Assembly (NCBI GenBank): GCA_028095005.1
Contig: CM051460.1
Span: 149,043,461-149,107,460, forward strand
DNA: 64,000 nucleotides
Reading direction: 5' to 3'
DNA from: Rhynchospora pubera
Lineage: Eukaryota > Streptophyta > Magnoliopsida > Poales > Cyperaceae
Shown: piece by piece, positions 23,925 to 35,461 of the stretch
How positions within the stretch are numbered: the first letter of the stretch is position 1
How the letters are laid out: each line of letters opens with the position of its first letter
Notes under the pieces: model-generated
What the model was told of the DNA's origin: nothing
The model's input: only the letters and a program-made list of their open reading frames with translations
Database searches by the model: none
Translations under genes and position numbers: made by a program

Positions 23925-25703
23925 TGTTGGAGTTATGTCCTAGAAGTCAATAATTTAATGACTTAATTATTAGTTTATGTTTTGGATGATATTTCATCAT
24001 CTGTTCCTAGGTTTATTATTGACAGATTATTCAGGTTGAGGATCTGAATTGTAGATCTCTGTTGATCATTCTTTAGAATGACAATAATAAATCTAAACGG
24101 TCCATAATCTTGATAATTAACAAGGAACATTAATTATCTTATAAGATTAGTATGCAAGTTAAGTGATGATTAAGTTCTACAAATCATAGGTAAAGAGTTA
24201 CCAACTTGATTGCATATGTGTATGTTATGGAACATAGCACAGGACTTGACCCATCGAAATAAACATATGGATTGTGTTATGTGTCATTGTTTATTTCGTA
24301 ATGATTTTGGTTCTAAGTTTGAGATGTTTATCTTTTCCACATGAGGATAGGTTCAATAAATATCGTCTACCGCTGATTCCCGATAAGGGCTGCTATACGG
24401 ACTTTATTTATGTTCTCTTGAATTGTGCGGGGAAAAGCTAATCATCAAGAAAACCGTATGTCCCTCATTAATTCACTTAGTGAGTGACGATATCTGTTTG
24501 GGCCCCTTGATGGAGATAGATTGTTTGCATGCAACTTTATACAATTATCTCTAGATCAAGAAACGTATAATCTGCAAGAATGACACATTCCTATCTTGGA
24601 TTATACGATGATATCGTGTGGCATAAGAATCAAAATAGGGAAATACATTTATTCTCTTATGCAGGATTTAAATACTGTAGTAGTACACTATTTATGCGAA
24701 TTGGGAATCATAACGTGTTGCTAGATACCACTTATGATTATTGGAATTAAATAGCGATTTAACTCCATGTCCAACGTAGCATAAATCCTCAAAGGGTCAC
24801 ACAAATAGGACTTTGACCATACGTGCATTATTTATTTATTTGCAATAGTGAGTATTGCAAAATATGATAAGTTGATTAATTAATTAAATAACGTTATGGA
24901 CCGTTATAATTAATTAAGTCAAATGGATCATATAGAAATAAATTAATGTACATGCTAATCCTAAATTGATTATCAACATATTGATAATTAATTTTATTCT
25001 TCACACTTTAATTTAATTAAGTGAATTAAATTAAAGTATAGGCTTTTATTTTAATAGTCTATTTGAGCCTAAATTGAATGCAACTTGAAAGGCCTATTAA
25101 ATAAATGATTTAATATGGACTAAGAGAGATTGAACAAGCCTAACACATGGCCCATGAGGCCCATGTATATGGCCGGCCATAGAGGGGTAAAAAGGTCAAG
25201 CAAAGGTTGGTGGAGAGTGGTCTATATAAGGACCACTTGAAGAAGCAAAACCTAACCTTCTCACCTTGCCTCCCTCTTCTCCCTAGCCGCCACCACCTTC
25301 TTGGGCAGAATTTTGATTCTCCCATGAAGGTCTCTCTCTCTCTTGCATTCCCATAGGTCTCATGTGTTGAGAATAGCTATTCCAAAAGGTTAATTGCTAG
25401 AATTACTTGAAGAATGGTGAAATGGATTAGCTATCTCCCTTCTCTTGCTAGCACAAGAATTGGGACATGGCCAAATTCCTTGGTGGACTCGAGGGCGCCA
25501 TGGAGGAGGCGAAGGAGAGCATCCCATCGATTCCCATGACGTAGGATCGAGCCCCGCGAATACGATTTCGCGGGAGGTATAATTTCCACCTTAATCTCTT
25601 TGTGTTAACTTGGCTTTTGTGCACGATTCGTTGTGTGTGTTGTTTCGATGGCTTAATTAACTTGTAATTAGCATAAAAATCGAAAATTACACACTTACTA
25701 ACA
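23925..25703 (+). repeat. 3' LTR of the Angela-like element (1779 bp)
   Basis: Begins TGTTGGAGTTATGTCC and ends CTAACA. It is uninterrupted and shows the site that in the 5' LTR received the nested solo LTR (GGATCATATAG near 24925). Followed at once by the right TSD ATATT. Confidence 0.95.
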
Positions 25704-25708
25704 ATATT

Positions 25709-26177
25709 TGCCGATGGCACTTATAATTTCTGATTTTTTTTTGCATGTTTACTATTGATGTAAAAAATAAAAGTTAATAAAAAAATATTCAGGAAGATAA
25801 TGAGTGCATCTTCGTCTAAGACTCTCCATTCAATATCTTACGATCTCATTCAGTATCCTACAAATCAAATTAAACTAGCCAACAAAGTAAATTATGAAAT
25901 TCAATTAAAAGTAGTAAAATTACTTCTCAGTGGTCGCTACCAAGCCCTTGATTTTTTTTTAAAAAAAATAGTAAAAGTTTTTTTAAAATTTATATTGTTT
26001 ACTTGTTAACAGCTTGAATTGAGGTTCTCTTTTCCATTAGTTAAAAAAAAGTTTCATTGACAAGTTTAAAACAATAGTATTTATATTGTAAATTTTGAAA
26101 TATAAATTAACGAAGCATCAGTATTGATATTGAATGATTTTGCAACGGGAAGCTCGATGAAAATGATTTAAAAAGAA
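25709..26177. other. AT-rich intergenic DNA
   Basis: Continuation of the target DNA interrupted by the retrotransposon. A short open frame at 25800-26009 has no recognisable content. Confidence 0.5.
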
Positions 26178-26552
26178 GAGTGTAGACTAAAATCAGTTGA
26201 GACTGACAAATGAGCATGTCAACTGTTATTGATTCGAACCGTTCAATGTGTTCTTCATATTGAAATTTTATTGGAGACCAAATTTTATATATATATATTT
26301 TTTAATTTTTAGTATTTTTTGGTATTTTACAAAATTCTTAATTGAAACAATTCTGAACCCTTCAATAACAATGATTTTTAAAAATCTCAAAAAATAGTAA
26401 AAAAATCAGAAAAATATAAAATTTAGTCTAATGAGATTTCAATATAAATAGCACATTGAACGGTTCAAATTAGACATTCAAACTTGAAAAATAGAGATTT
26501 AATCGCAGGTGATAGATCCATCCATCAGTCATAGCTGATTTTAGTCAACCTC
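26178..26552. mobile_element. Mutator-like MITE, diverged relative of 9684-10086
   Basis: Arms GAGTGTAGACTAAAATCAG and the reverse complement of the right end, GAGGTTGACTAAAATCAGC, mirror each other. The shared core is present: GATTCGAACCGTTCAATGTG then CATATTGAAATTTTATTGG on the left, with its complement on the right. The element is about 30 bp shorter than the 9.7-kb copy and has more mismatches between arms, so it is older. The 9-bp flanks (TAAAAAGAA / AGACCTTAA) no longer match. Confidence 0.78.
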
Positions 26553-27357
26553 AGACCTTAAGGAAATACGGGTTAGAAATATCATGACATTAACCTGTCT
26601 ATATTGTTTTATTTCTCTCCTCATATATATGCTTAAAGAAAATGGAAATAATTTATAGCAAGCAGTGCACGAAATCTTTTCTTTCAATCCTGGTTGCGAC
26701 CATCCAGGAGTTCATCACTTGCTCCAGAGCAGTTGATTTATAATTAAAATATTATAGCATGAAATTCCGGATTATCATAATATTTTTTCGCTTATTTATT
26801 TATTTGTTTTCATTTTGCTTTGACAACCAAATGTCAAATAAATTAAAGGCCTTTCTCTGTTAATTTTTCTAAAATTGACTTTGAAACAATACTTGTCATC
26901 TTCTTCCTTTTGTTTTTTTGTATTCCTTTTTTGCTGCTAATACGAAAATTGGGTTTCTTTCTTCGTACTGCTAAAAATCTGGACAATGAGTAATAAATTT
27001 TACCTTCCTAAACATAACATACCAAAATTCAGTTTGCCCTGTGCTAATCACTATAAATGATGCTCTTGTAAAATTAGCGGTCAATGTTAATAGATTTTTT
27101 TCATAAAAAGGGATGTACTATAATGGTTATATACTCGCATACACCAGAATCACCCTAAATTTGAAATAAGTTAATGCATCTCTATGTTTCGTTATACGTA
27201 TTGATAAGGCTAGGTATAGGTATGCATGTTTATCTTTTAGAACAACAACTAAATAAAATTTTTCTCTCAAACAAAAAAAATTGCAACAATAATTTACCAT
27301 GTATCACGGTCTGTTTTTAACAATTACATGAAGTGATAAATCAAATTTGAACGATGT
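26553..27357. other. AT-rich intergenic DNA
   Basis: No coding frame, RNA gene or element with definable ends was recognised. Confidence 0.5.
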
Positions 27358-27800
27358 TAGTTTGGGCTAACGCTTAAATAGTTCTGTTAGCAACACCAAG
27401 ATGGTATTTTGGGGTGAGTGTTTAAATAGTTCTGTTAGCAACACCATGCAAAAATTAATACAATAAATTTCCAATAATGGAATTTTGGGCGAGTTGTTTA
27501 AACTTTAAATAGTTCTTTATCAAGCAGCAACACCATAACAAAATTTAACAATATAATAAAAATTGAATTACGGTATTTTGGGTGGTTGTTTAAATATTTT
27601 GGGGTGAGTGTTTATATAGTTCTGTTAGCAACACCATGCAAAATTTAATACAATCAATTTTCAAGAATGGCATTTTGGGTGAGTTGTTTTAAACTTTAAA
27701 TAGTTCTTTATCAAGCAGCAACACCATAACAAAATTTAATAATATAATAATAACAAAAATTGAATTATAGTATTTTGGGTGGTTGTTGAAATTTTTTGTT
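27358..27800. repeat. Two-copy tandem repeat (about 195-205 bp) with shorter sub-repeats
   Basis: Two consecutive copies, about 27410-27597 and 27598-27790, share the same order of blocks: TTTTGGGGTGAGTG, AGTTCTGTTAGCAACACCAT, CATTTTGGGYGAGTTG, TTTATCAAGCAGCAACACCA and TTGAATTAYRGTATTTTGGG. Within each copy the word AGCAACACCAT recurs every 75-110 bp, and partial copies occur on either side (27370-27400, 27880-27895). Non-coding; it lies about 350 bp upstream of the G3BP-like gene's leader. Confidence 0.75.
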
Positions 27801-28129
27801 CTTTGTTGCAAACCACAATACCTAATTTAACAGTAATACAATGAAATTTGAACGATGGTATTTTGGGTGAGTCGTTATAGTTAGCAACACCATACAAACA
27901 AACAAAATATAAGAACGTTAATGTGGGAATGTCAAATTTGTGAAGGTTGTTTTGCAAACAATTCCTTTGCTTAGGCTCAGAGAACACCAGGAAAAATCGA
28001 GCATTGCATAATAAATAAACCAATAAACGAAACCAGCCGCCTTCTATTTTCTCTCTCCTTTCCACCTCGGAGGTGTTTGTTTATAAAACCCAACAAACGC
28101 ATCTCCAATTCCATTCCTCCTGCGCTCCT

Positions 28130-28338
28130 GTTTGGAAAAGGAAATTATTTATTAACAAAAACCAAAAAGCAGCGTAAGAGCGAAGACGAAAAACCCTAGT
28201 TGAGATTTACGCCGATCTGGTATTTCTGAGCGCTTTCCCCGAGTTAAATCTCGTGGATCCATCTGCGATCCGAGAGATTTAGATCGGATTTTTCTAATTT
28301 GCTCCACGATCTTCCACTTTCTGAGGTTTTAGTTGGAA
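28130..28338 (+). promoter_or_regulatory. Probable 5' leader of the G3BP-like gene
   Basis: A less AT-rich stretch with AAACCCTAG (a telo-box-type word common in plant growth and translation gene leaders) near 28190 leads to the start codon at 28339. No clear TATA box was assigned, and the transcription start is not fixed. Confidence 0.5.
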
Positions 28339-31300
28339 ATGGCGGCGCAGCAGCAGAATCAGTCCGGATCACCTCCGACTGCGCAGTTGGTTAGCACTTT
28401 AACTTTATTATTATTATTTCAGTTTTAGATTTTTTTTTTTAAGGAAGCGTTGTCAGTTTCGTAATTTGGTTAATTGGTCATCAATTTCGGTTACTAATGA
28501 ACGCGAGCATTTAGTTTTTAGGCTTGAGTGTATAATAATTAGTAAGTTTTACTGCTGATCTGGTAATTACTCTACAAAACAATAGCACGCATTTAATTAT
28601 GAGCTGAGATCTCTGATTTCACCAATGTTTTTATTCTTCGGCGAGAAAAAGAATTACATCTCGAGTCTTAATTGTTCCTTGATATGTTATTTCTTTATTA
28701 CATTAGATATATTTCAACGGATATTGCCAAATCAATTTGATCTCTGTGAGGACTTAGTTTATAAATGAATATATAATTTCTTAGATATATTTTTGCCATG
28801 CACTTGTTTGTATTGGCAAAAGTTAAATATGTTTATTATGCCTGGCATACACTTTATTTACACACACAGTATCCTACATGTGCCCTTCACAAAAAACCAA
28901 TATGATAATAAAACAGTTTCTTTTTGTGAGAAAAGTGGTAACTGTCGTCTGCTTCTATTATACCACAAAAACTATTATAGTGCTTGTGCCTAGCACAACC
29001 GATTGGCCAGCGCAACGAATCTCAAATTTTGAGATTCAATGCTGATTCCAGGCACTTAATGTGATATACACAACGAAATCTCGTAAGGGGCTGATTTTGA
29101 TATACTTTTATTAGATATCTTTACTAATTATTTTTTTTATTTATGTCCTTCCAAAAAAAATCTTAAAATTATAAACCGGCCTACTACAAGTCATCTTCCA
29201 GTCCAGTGAGAGGCACTCGCATTGCGTGCTTAAGCACATATACACGGAGAGTTAAAGTTTTGGTGCTTTTCAATGGGGATTTGAGCACAGTTCAGAAAGT
29301 ATCTGCTTCTGTCAACATTTATAAATGTCTGCAATTTCTTTGTGCCTTGTGTCTCGGGCAATTTAGAGCTCTTATACCTTGTGCCTGTGGCTGCATTGGC
29401 ACTTGCCAATTGGTGCCACATCCTTGTTCATAATGCATACATGTTCTAGAACTTCATATCCTTTAGATGTTTGGTTCCAAAATTTTGCAATTAATTTTGG
29501 TTTATTTGTTTCTTTATGGTGTAGATCGGCAATGCATTTGTGCAACAGTATTACCACATTCTCCACTCTTCTCCTGATTTGGTGCACAGGTTCTACCAGG
29601 AGACAAGCAAGCTTGGTCGGCCTGAGGCCAATGGTGTGATGGCCTCTGTCACTACCACAGATGTGAGGGCTTCTAGTTACTTCTATAGATATATATCTGT
29701 CCTTCGTTTTACAGAAAAAAGATAAAATTTGAAGATCAAATAGGAAATTAGGATTAAATACAGCAGTTAGCAGGCTATTTAATTCGGAAGATAAATTTCA
29801 AATTTCTTTAAAGATTATGTGATGATTTTTTGATGTTAAGTATTAGTTGAGTCCTCTAGTATCTCAGGTAAGTAAACCAAGAATAACATCACATCTATAT
29901 ATAGGTACATACGTTATTAATGAGGTAAAGTTAATGACTGTGTGCAGGGTTGTTACCTGAAAATAATTCTTGAAATGGGTTGTTAATTCGCCAGTTCCTT
30001 TTGGCCCATTGAGATGTTGACAAACGAATAATTTAGTACAAGGGCATAGTTTAGTTGTGCTGTGATTAAAGTAATATTGACTTGAGCTACTAGCTTATGG
30101 AATGTATATGTGCATTATGGCCAGGCGATAAATGATAAGATAATGTCGATGGAGGTGATGAAGGCAGAGATAGAGACGGTGGATGCACAGGAGTCGCTGA
30201 GTGGGGGTGTTATTGTGCTAGTGACAGGGCACCTCACTGGACGCCACGATGGTGTGCGCCGCGAATTCACCCAGACCTTCTTCCTCGCTCCCCAAGAAAA
30301 GGGTTACTTTGTCCTCAATGACCTCTTTCGCTACACTGCGGCGTCTGTTGTTGTACCTGTGACTGAGCTTCATGATCCCTCTGCCGCACCCCATGGCCAT
30401 GTTGCTGGTGAGGTGCTTGCTAATGGAACTGCTGTTCATTATACGAGTGAGCATGGTGTGTGTTATTTATTTCATTAGTTATATACACAGTGTTTAATAT
30501 TTGATTTGAATTGAGGGAGTTCATAAAAGTTTTTGGCATTATTGTTTGGCTTACTATAGGATTTAACTCCCACCTGAATACGATTTCCAATTGACCAAGC
30601 AGATGACCTTTTTCAGTACTTGCCCTCTGTGATACTGCTTGTTGTTCGGACTTACTAGTGCAAAAGCATTTCCAAAGCTGACCCTACTTTGTATTATATT
30701 GTTGTCATATTACATAAGTCATAAATGTTACAATTCGAACTTCTGATACGCTTTTTAGAGTTGATGCTGTTTGTCATCTTGCTAATCGTTTCTTTTTGGA
30801 AGAGTATCATTGTTTTAGAAAGTTCGTTGGCAGTGTTGGCTTTGTTCTCATATATTTTCTTTGCATTTTTGTTTTCTTGATTTTAGATGCAATGCTGCAT
30901 GATCAGCATGTGACGGAACAAGCAGTGGCAGACGAGGGGACAAATGAGGAGGAAGTGTACAACCCATCAGACAATGACGGGTCAGTTGTGGAGGAAACAC
31001 AAATACCTGAGGTCATTGATGAAGTGCCAGAGAATGTTCTCACTGCTTCTCGGGACGTGCCTGTTACTGTTTCCTCTACAATGCTGACTAGTGCTCCTGC
31101 CGCTATTACTACAACCCCCAGTACAAATGATGATGCGCCAAAAAAATCCTATGCTTCCATTGTAAGTGTCACCCTTAAATAAATGATAACATCAACTTTT
31201 GAGCTTACCAAGCTGCTTGTCTATTCCTTTTTTTTTTTTACTTGCCTAGCAAAACTTTATAGTAGTCCTTTAGGGACCACTTTTATGGAGGTTGACATAT

Positions 31301-34300
31301 CTAGTAGAAGCCATTTTGGAAGTTGTTCTGATTTGTGGATCCAACAAGAAATATTAATGTACATGAAACTAAGTGATATACCACACATGATATAAAGTGC
31401 ATCTAAATTTTTTTTGTGTTATTGTGAGTGGGGAATTTTATAAATAATAAATAAATTTGAAAAATGTTCCTATTAATGATGGAATCAGCACAATTTAATT
31501 GGAATAACTGAGATGTTTATAAGATGATGTGGCAGCTTATTACTGGATGTGCATGCTAGTCATGATTATTCAATTTCCATTTATATAAATCATCGTCAAA
31601 CATCTGTGAATGACAATGAATTAGCTGTCTGTAGAACTTTTTTATTGTTCAGACTAGAATTGAGTAAATGTCCTTAACTAGTTTTAAAAAGAAATCAAAA
31701 GTAATTGCAACTAATAACCTTGTGTAGCATCCCAAAAAAATTGGCAAGTAAAAGGGAGGACTCGAAAAGTGCATTTGATCATCAACATTTTCCATGTGGA
31801 TGTATCATACATAATGTTGTTTAGTTTGATATTTTATTAATTCATTCATATATTCATATGTTGTTTGGTATATATATAGGTCAAGGTGATGAGAGAAAAT
31901 GCTGCTGCGATATCTGCCCCAGCACAAGTGCCCAGGTCTGCACCAGTGAATGTTCCCAGGTCTGCACCAGCACCCAAGCCAGAGAAGCAGGTGGTACCTG
32001 CTCCTGCACCATCTTCTGTCACTGATGCTCCTGCCTTTAGTTCTAATGCTACCAACAGCAACACTGTTCAAGAACTGGAAGGTATTGTTGGCTCTCCCAA
32101 ATTCTGATATGTCCATGTCAAAATTGAAATTTGTGAAATCAAAGTTTTCATGGTTTAGTTTATCTACTTTCTCTAATTAGATGGCCACTCCATCTATGTG
32201 AAGAATCTGCCTGTAAATGCCACACCTCAGCAACTCGAGGATGAGTTTAAGAAATATGGAGCTATTAGGCCTGGCGGCATCCAAGTCAGAAGCCACAAGG
32301 TCTTTTTATTTCCATCCTGTATTTTTAGATTGCAGAGGGATAGTTTTGTCTATTTTCTGCAAATATTTTCATACTTCTATAGAACTCTCTTTTGTTTTTT
32401 TTTTTTTATTTGTCACTCTGAGGAAAACTTTGGTACATTCACAAGGGTTGTGGGACTATGTCCATGTTTAGAGTGGGGATGCGAGATGTTTTGCTGACTG
32501 TACAAAATATTTTTAGCATTTATGATTATAGTTCCTATTGGAAACTGGGGGACTAACTAAGACATTTACCTTTATGTATAAATAACTCTCATAATTAGAC
32601 CGGAACAACAAAAGAGTAACACTTTGTCAAAGTGTAACCATTCGAACCCATTTTTCCTTCTTGCAATGAACCAAACTTAAGCAAGGAAAAAACTAATAGA
32701 TGGGCTGGGATAAACATTACAAGTTCTGACAAGTAGGTTATAATGTGTTATTGTGTCCTTCTTTAAGTTAATTTGGTCATTGTACCAAAAGAATGTTGTT
32801 TGCTAGCAGTTGGTTATCATGTGCAAGTAGCAAAAGAATGTTGTTTGAGCTCGGTAGTATAAAAAACTTTTGTTCTATTTTCAGAAGCACATAAAATTGT
32901 TTTACATTTGGAGAAAAGATCTATTTTGGCTGTCTAGGTAGATTCATGTGTTTTTATACTTGTAAATTGACAGATACAAGGGTTCTGCTATGGATTCGTG
33001 GAATTCGAGGAGGCCAGTGCAATCCAAAGTGCAGTGGAGGTACTTTTTAATATATAAAACATAGAGATGAGTTAATTTAACCACATTAGCTTTCTGTATT
33101 CTCACCTAGTTGTTCAATTGGTCCATACCAGTTTATACTTTTACATGGCCTGCCATAATGATAGCAAAATTATAGTGGTAACTGAATTACAACTTTCTTT
33201 ATTTATATTTATATATAGAGAAAGTTTAATATGCACTGTAGTGCATAGGACTTTCTATGTACCGTGGACTTTTTCGGAAGTATTTTTGTAAATTGACAAA
33301 TCTAATTTAACCAATCTAATCTACATATTGAAATCTCATAGGAAACCAAATTTTACGATTTTTGAGATTTTATTACTATTTTTTCTGAATTTTTTAAAAC
33401 ATGCCATTTTTGGAATGTTATACTTTTTACAATATTCCAAAAATGACATGTTTTAAAAAATTCGAAAAAAATAGTAATAAAATTTTAAAAATTGTAAAAT
33501 TTGGTTTGCTATGAGATTTCAATATGTAGATTAGATTGGTTGAATTAGATTTGTCAATTTACAAAAATACCTTCAAAAAAGTCTGTGGTGCATAAAAAAA
33601 ACCCTATGCACTATGGTGCATATTAAACTTTCTCTTATATAGATAGAGATCATATAATATATATTGGGGGGGGGGGGGGGGGGTAGCGCTAACGATTGAA
33701 GATATCATGCACCTAAAATTTAGGACTAGTGTAATGCATTATGAATACATATTTTCTGTACAAGCTGATTGTTATATATAATTTTTGTATTGATCTCACC
33801 AGGCATCGCCTGTGACAATAGATGGTCGGCAATGCTTCGTTGAGGAAAAGAGGGCTTCTAGTAACCGAGGTAAGTATTTTTTTTTTGGGGGGTTGGGGGG
33901 TGGGGTTACAATTGTATTTAGTTAGTCAGTTGAGAAGTTTTGGAATACATTTGTACCGAATTATCAAAGCAGCATATATGTGATGAAATGGTTATCAAAG
34001 AAAAGACAAATTGAACTAAACCAAGTGCTGTTGATTCAAAATAAATTAAGGTTTCTGTGGATAGTTCTATCTAGTATGAAAATGCAGTGCCAATAATAAT
34101 TGGGTGGGGATCAGTTGGCAATTGACTTGACAGTCGTGCTGAATCAAAGCAAAAAGAACTTTAAAGTTGAAAGCAAAATAGAGTATTGTTATCTTTATAG
34201 ATTGAAATTTGGATCATTGGATATGTATCTAATTTCATTTGAAGGTTATTTGACATTCCATCTAGCCATTGCAATATTGGTTCGTTTGACTCCTAGAATG

Positions 34301-34615
34301 GTGCACAGCAACAGTTTTGTACTTCTTGTACTGATTTGTATCCTACATTATGCATCATCTTCAGGTGGTGGCAGAGGAAGATTTGGAGGGAGAGGTGGAA
34401 GTGGTGGCGCAAGCTTCCGGAATGAGGGGCCAAGAGGTGGCCGCGGCGGGGGTAGCTATGGTGGTAGCGGGAACCGTGGTGGTTATGGTCGTAGTGGAGA
34501 CTTCAGAGGCGGCAACCGTGGGGCTCGTGGGGGCGGTGATTACCAAAAGGTCGACGGCTCTGGCGGTCCCCGTGGGGCCCGGTCCTCAGCCCCTAATGTG
34601 ACAACCTCAAAGTAG
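28339..34615 (+). CDS. G3BP-like protein: NTF2-like + RRM + RGG (9 exons, 499 aa)
   Basis: This is the plant homologue class of Ras-GAP SH3-binding protein (G3BP), an RNA-binding scaffold that enters cytoplasmic stress granules. Exons are 28339-28389, 29525-29662, 30125-30455, 30887-31161, 31880-32081, 32181-32299, 32974-33039, 33803-33869 and 34365-34615, with GT/AG borders and matching phases. Residues about 17-135 form the NTF2-like domain (GNAFVQQYYHILH, SPDLVHRFYQ, GHLTGRHDGVRREFTQTFFLAPQEKGYFVLND). An acidic then Pro/Ala-rich linker follows. The RRM has RNP2 IYVKNLP and RNP1 GFCYGFVEF. The tail is Gly-rich with RGG and GRGG repeats, ending NVTTSK. The start MAAQQQNQSGSPPTAQ is typical. 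Introns 1 and 7 are long, and intron 7 carries a MITE. Confidence 0.95.
33218..33634. mobile_element. MULE-like MITE in intron 7 of the G3BP-like gene
   Basis: Terminal repeats GAGAAAGTTTAATATGCAC and its complement bound a 417-bp inverted repeat. Flanks TTATATATA (33209-33217) and TTATATAGA (33635-33643) form a 9-bp TSD with one mismatch. The arms include CATATTGAAATCTCATAGG and ACCAAATTTTA, the core seen in the 9.7-kb element, but the outer arms are unrelated. An all-G run (about 17 bases) follows at 33666-33682. Confidence 0.82.
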
Positions 34616-35461
34616 TTAATTTTTTAATTATCAGGTAGCTCTCTTGTGTGTTAGGACATATTTATTTAATATCTGAACTCTCATCAGAGAATTGGTATTC
34701 TGGGTCAGTCCATTTTTATAAATGTGACAGTCCTGAGATCAGTTTTCATTTTTTGTTTTTTATAGGTTGCGGAGTATTATTTTTCCCCCCATGCAGGGGA
34801 ATAAGTTGGCTCAACTGATTGTCACTGATGTGTGTTGTAGAATGTCATACCAAGTCGTTCGGATGTAGCTTGATTTTTTTTTATTTCCACCCTTCTTGTT
34901 CTTTAAATATTGAGAACTCTGAATCCTCTTTATAGCTGAGAATTTTGGATGCTCATTCATCTATTATCCTGTTATTTATAAATTTAGAGTTGCCAAAACT
35001 AGTTGTCGTACGTGTTTTTTATATTCGACGACTTTGTGAATTGTTTTTTTTTTTTTTAGGTAAGTTGAAGCAGTTTGTTGCTGTGGGTATTTTAATCCAC
35101 GGTCCCTTTTACATATCGTAGCTGTATTGTAAAACATATGCATTAACATGTTATTTTTTGTGTACTCGACTCGTTATAGAGTTTGGAAGTTTATTTAAGT
35201 TTGGTACTAAGGAATGTAACATTGAAAAATTTGTACAACAAAAAGGTTGTAAAAGAATAAACTATTGAAATAATTTCATTAATGGTGATGATGATTTGAA
35301 AATATATACCGAGCTGAGAACTATTATCTAACGCAATTATTTTTTGTAGAGGTAGGAGTTGTAACTTTAGTTGAGTATACAAGTAAAAGAGGGAGAGAGA
35401 GACGGAGGATTGAGCCCTTCGTATAAAATAAAAACGAGAAGAAACAATATATACTTATATA
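34616..35461 (+). other. 3' UTR of the G3BP-like gene and downstream spacer
   Basis: The first 200-400 bases are likely 3' UTR. No perfect AATAAA was assigned. The rest is AT-rich spacer up to the hAT element, whose left TSD CTTATATA is at 35454-35461. Confidence 0.45.

Larger units (their letters stand above)
14542..25703 (+). mobile_element. Angela/BARE-like LTR retrotransposon, coding-dead, nested insertion in 5' LTR
   Basis: A complete insertion with a perfect 5-bp TSD, ATATT (14537-14541 and 25704-25708). LTRs start TGTTGGAGTTATGTCC and end CTAACA. The primer site TGGTATCAGAGCA (17784-17796) matches the initiator tRNA-Met complement, and a polypurine tract AAGTGGGAGA precedes the 3' LTR. 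LTR length (1779 bp), the TGTTGG start and the primer site resemble the Angela/BARE lineage of Ty1/copia. The two LTRs differ at only two positions that I could see (A/G near 17467/25389 and C/A near 17617/25541), so the insertion is young. The 6.1-kb interior nevertheless has no intact frame. This combination suggests a non-autonomous family moved by proteins of a relative. Confidence 0.93.

Noticed and set aside
34361..34601. Thr/Ala/Ser-rich and Val/Ala-rich frames overlapping the last exon of the G3BP-like gene
   Set aside because: These are other-frame readings of the RGG-coding repeat.
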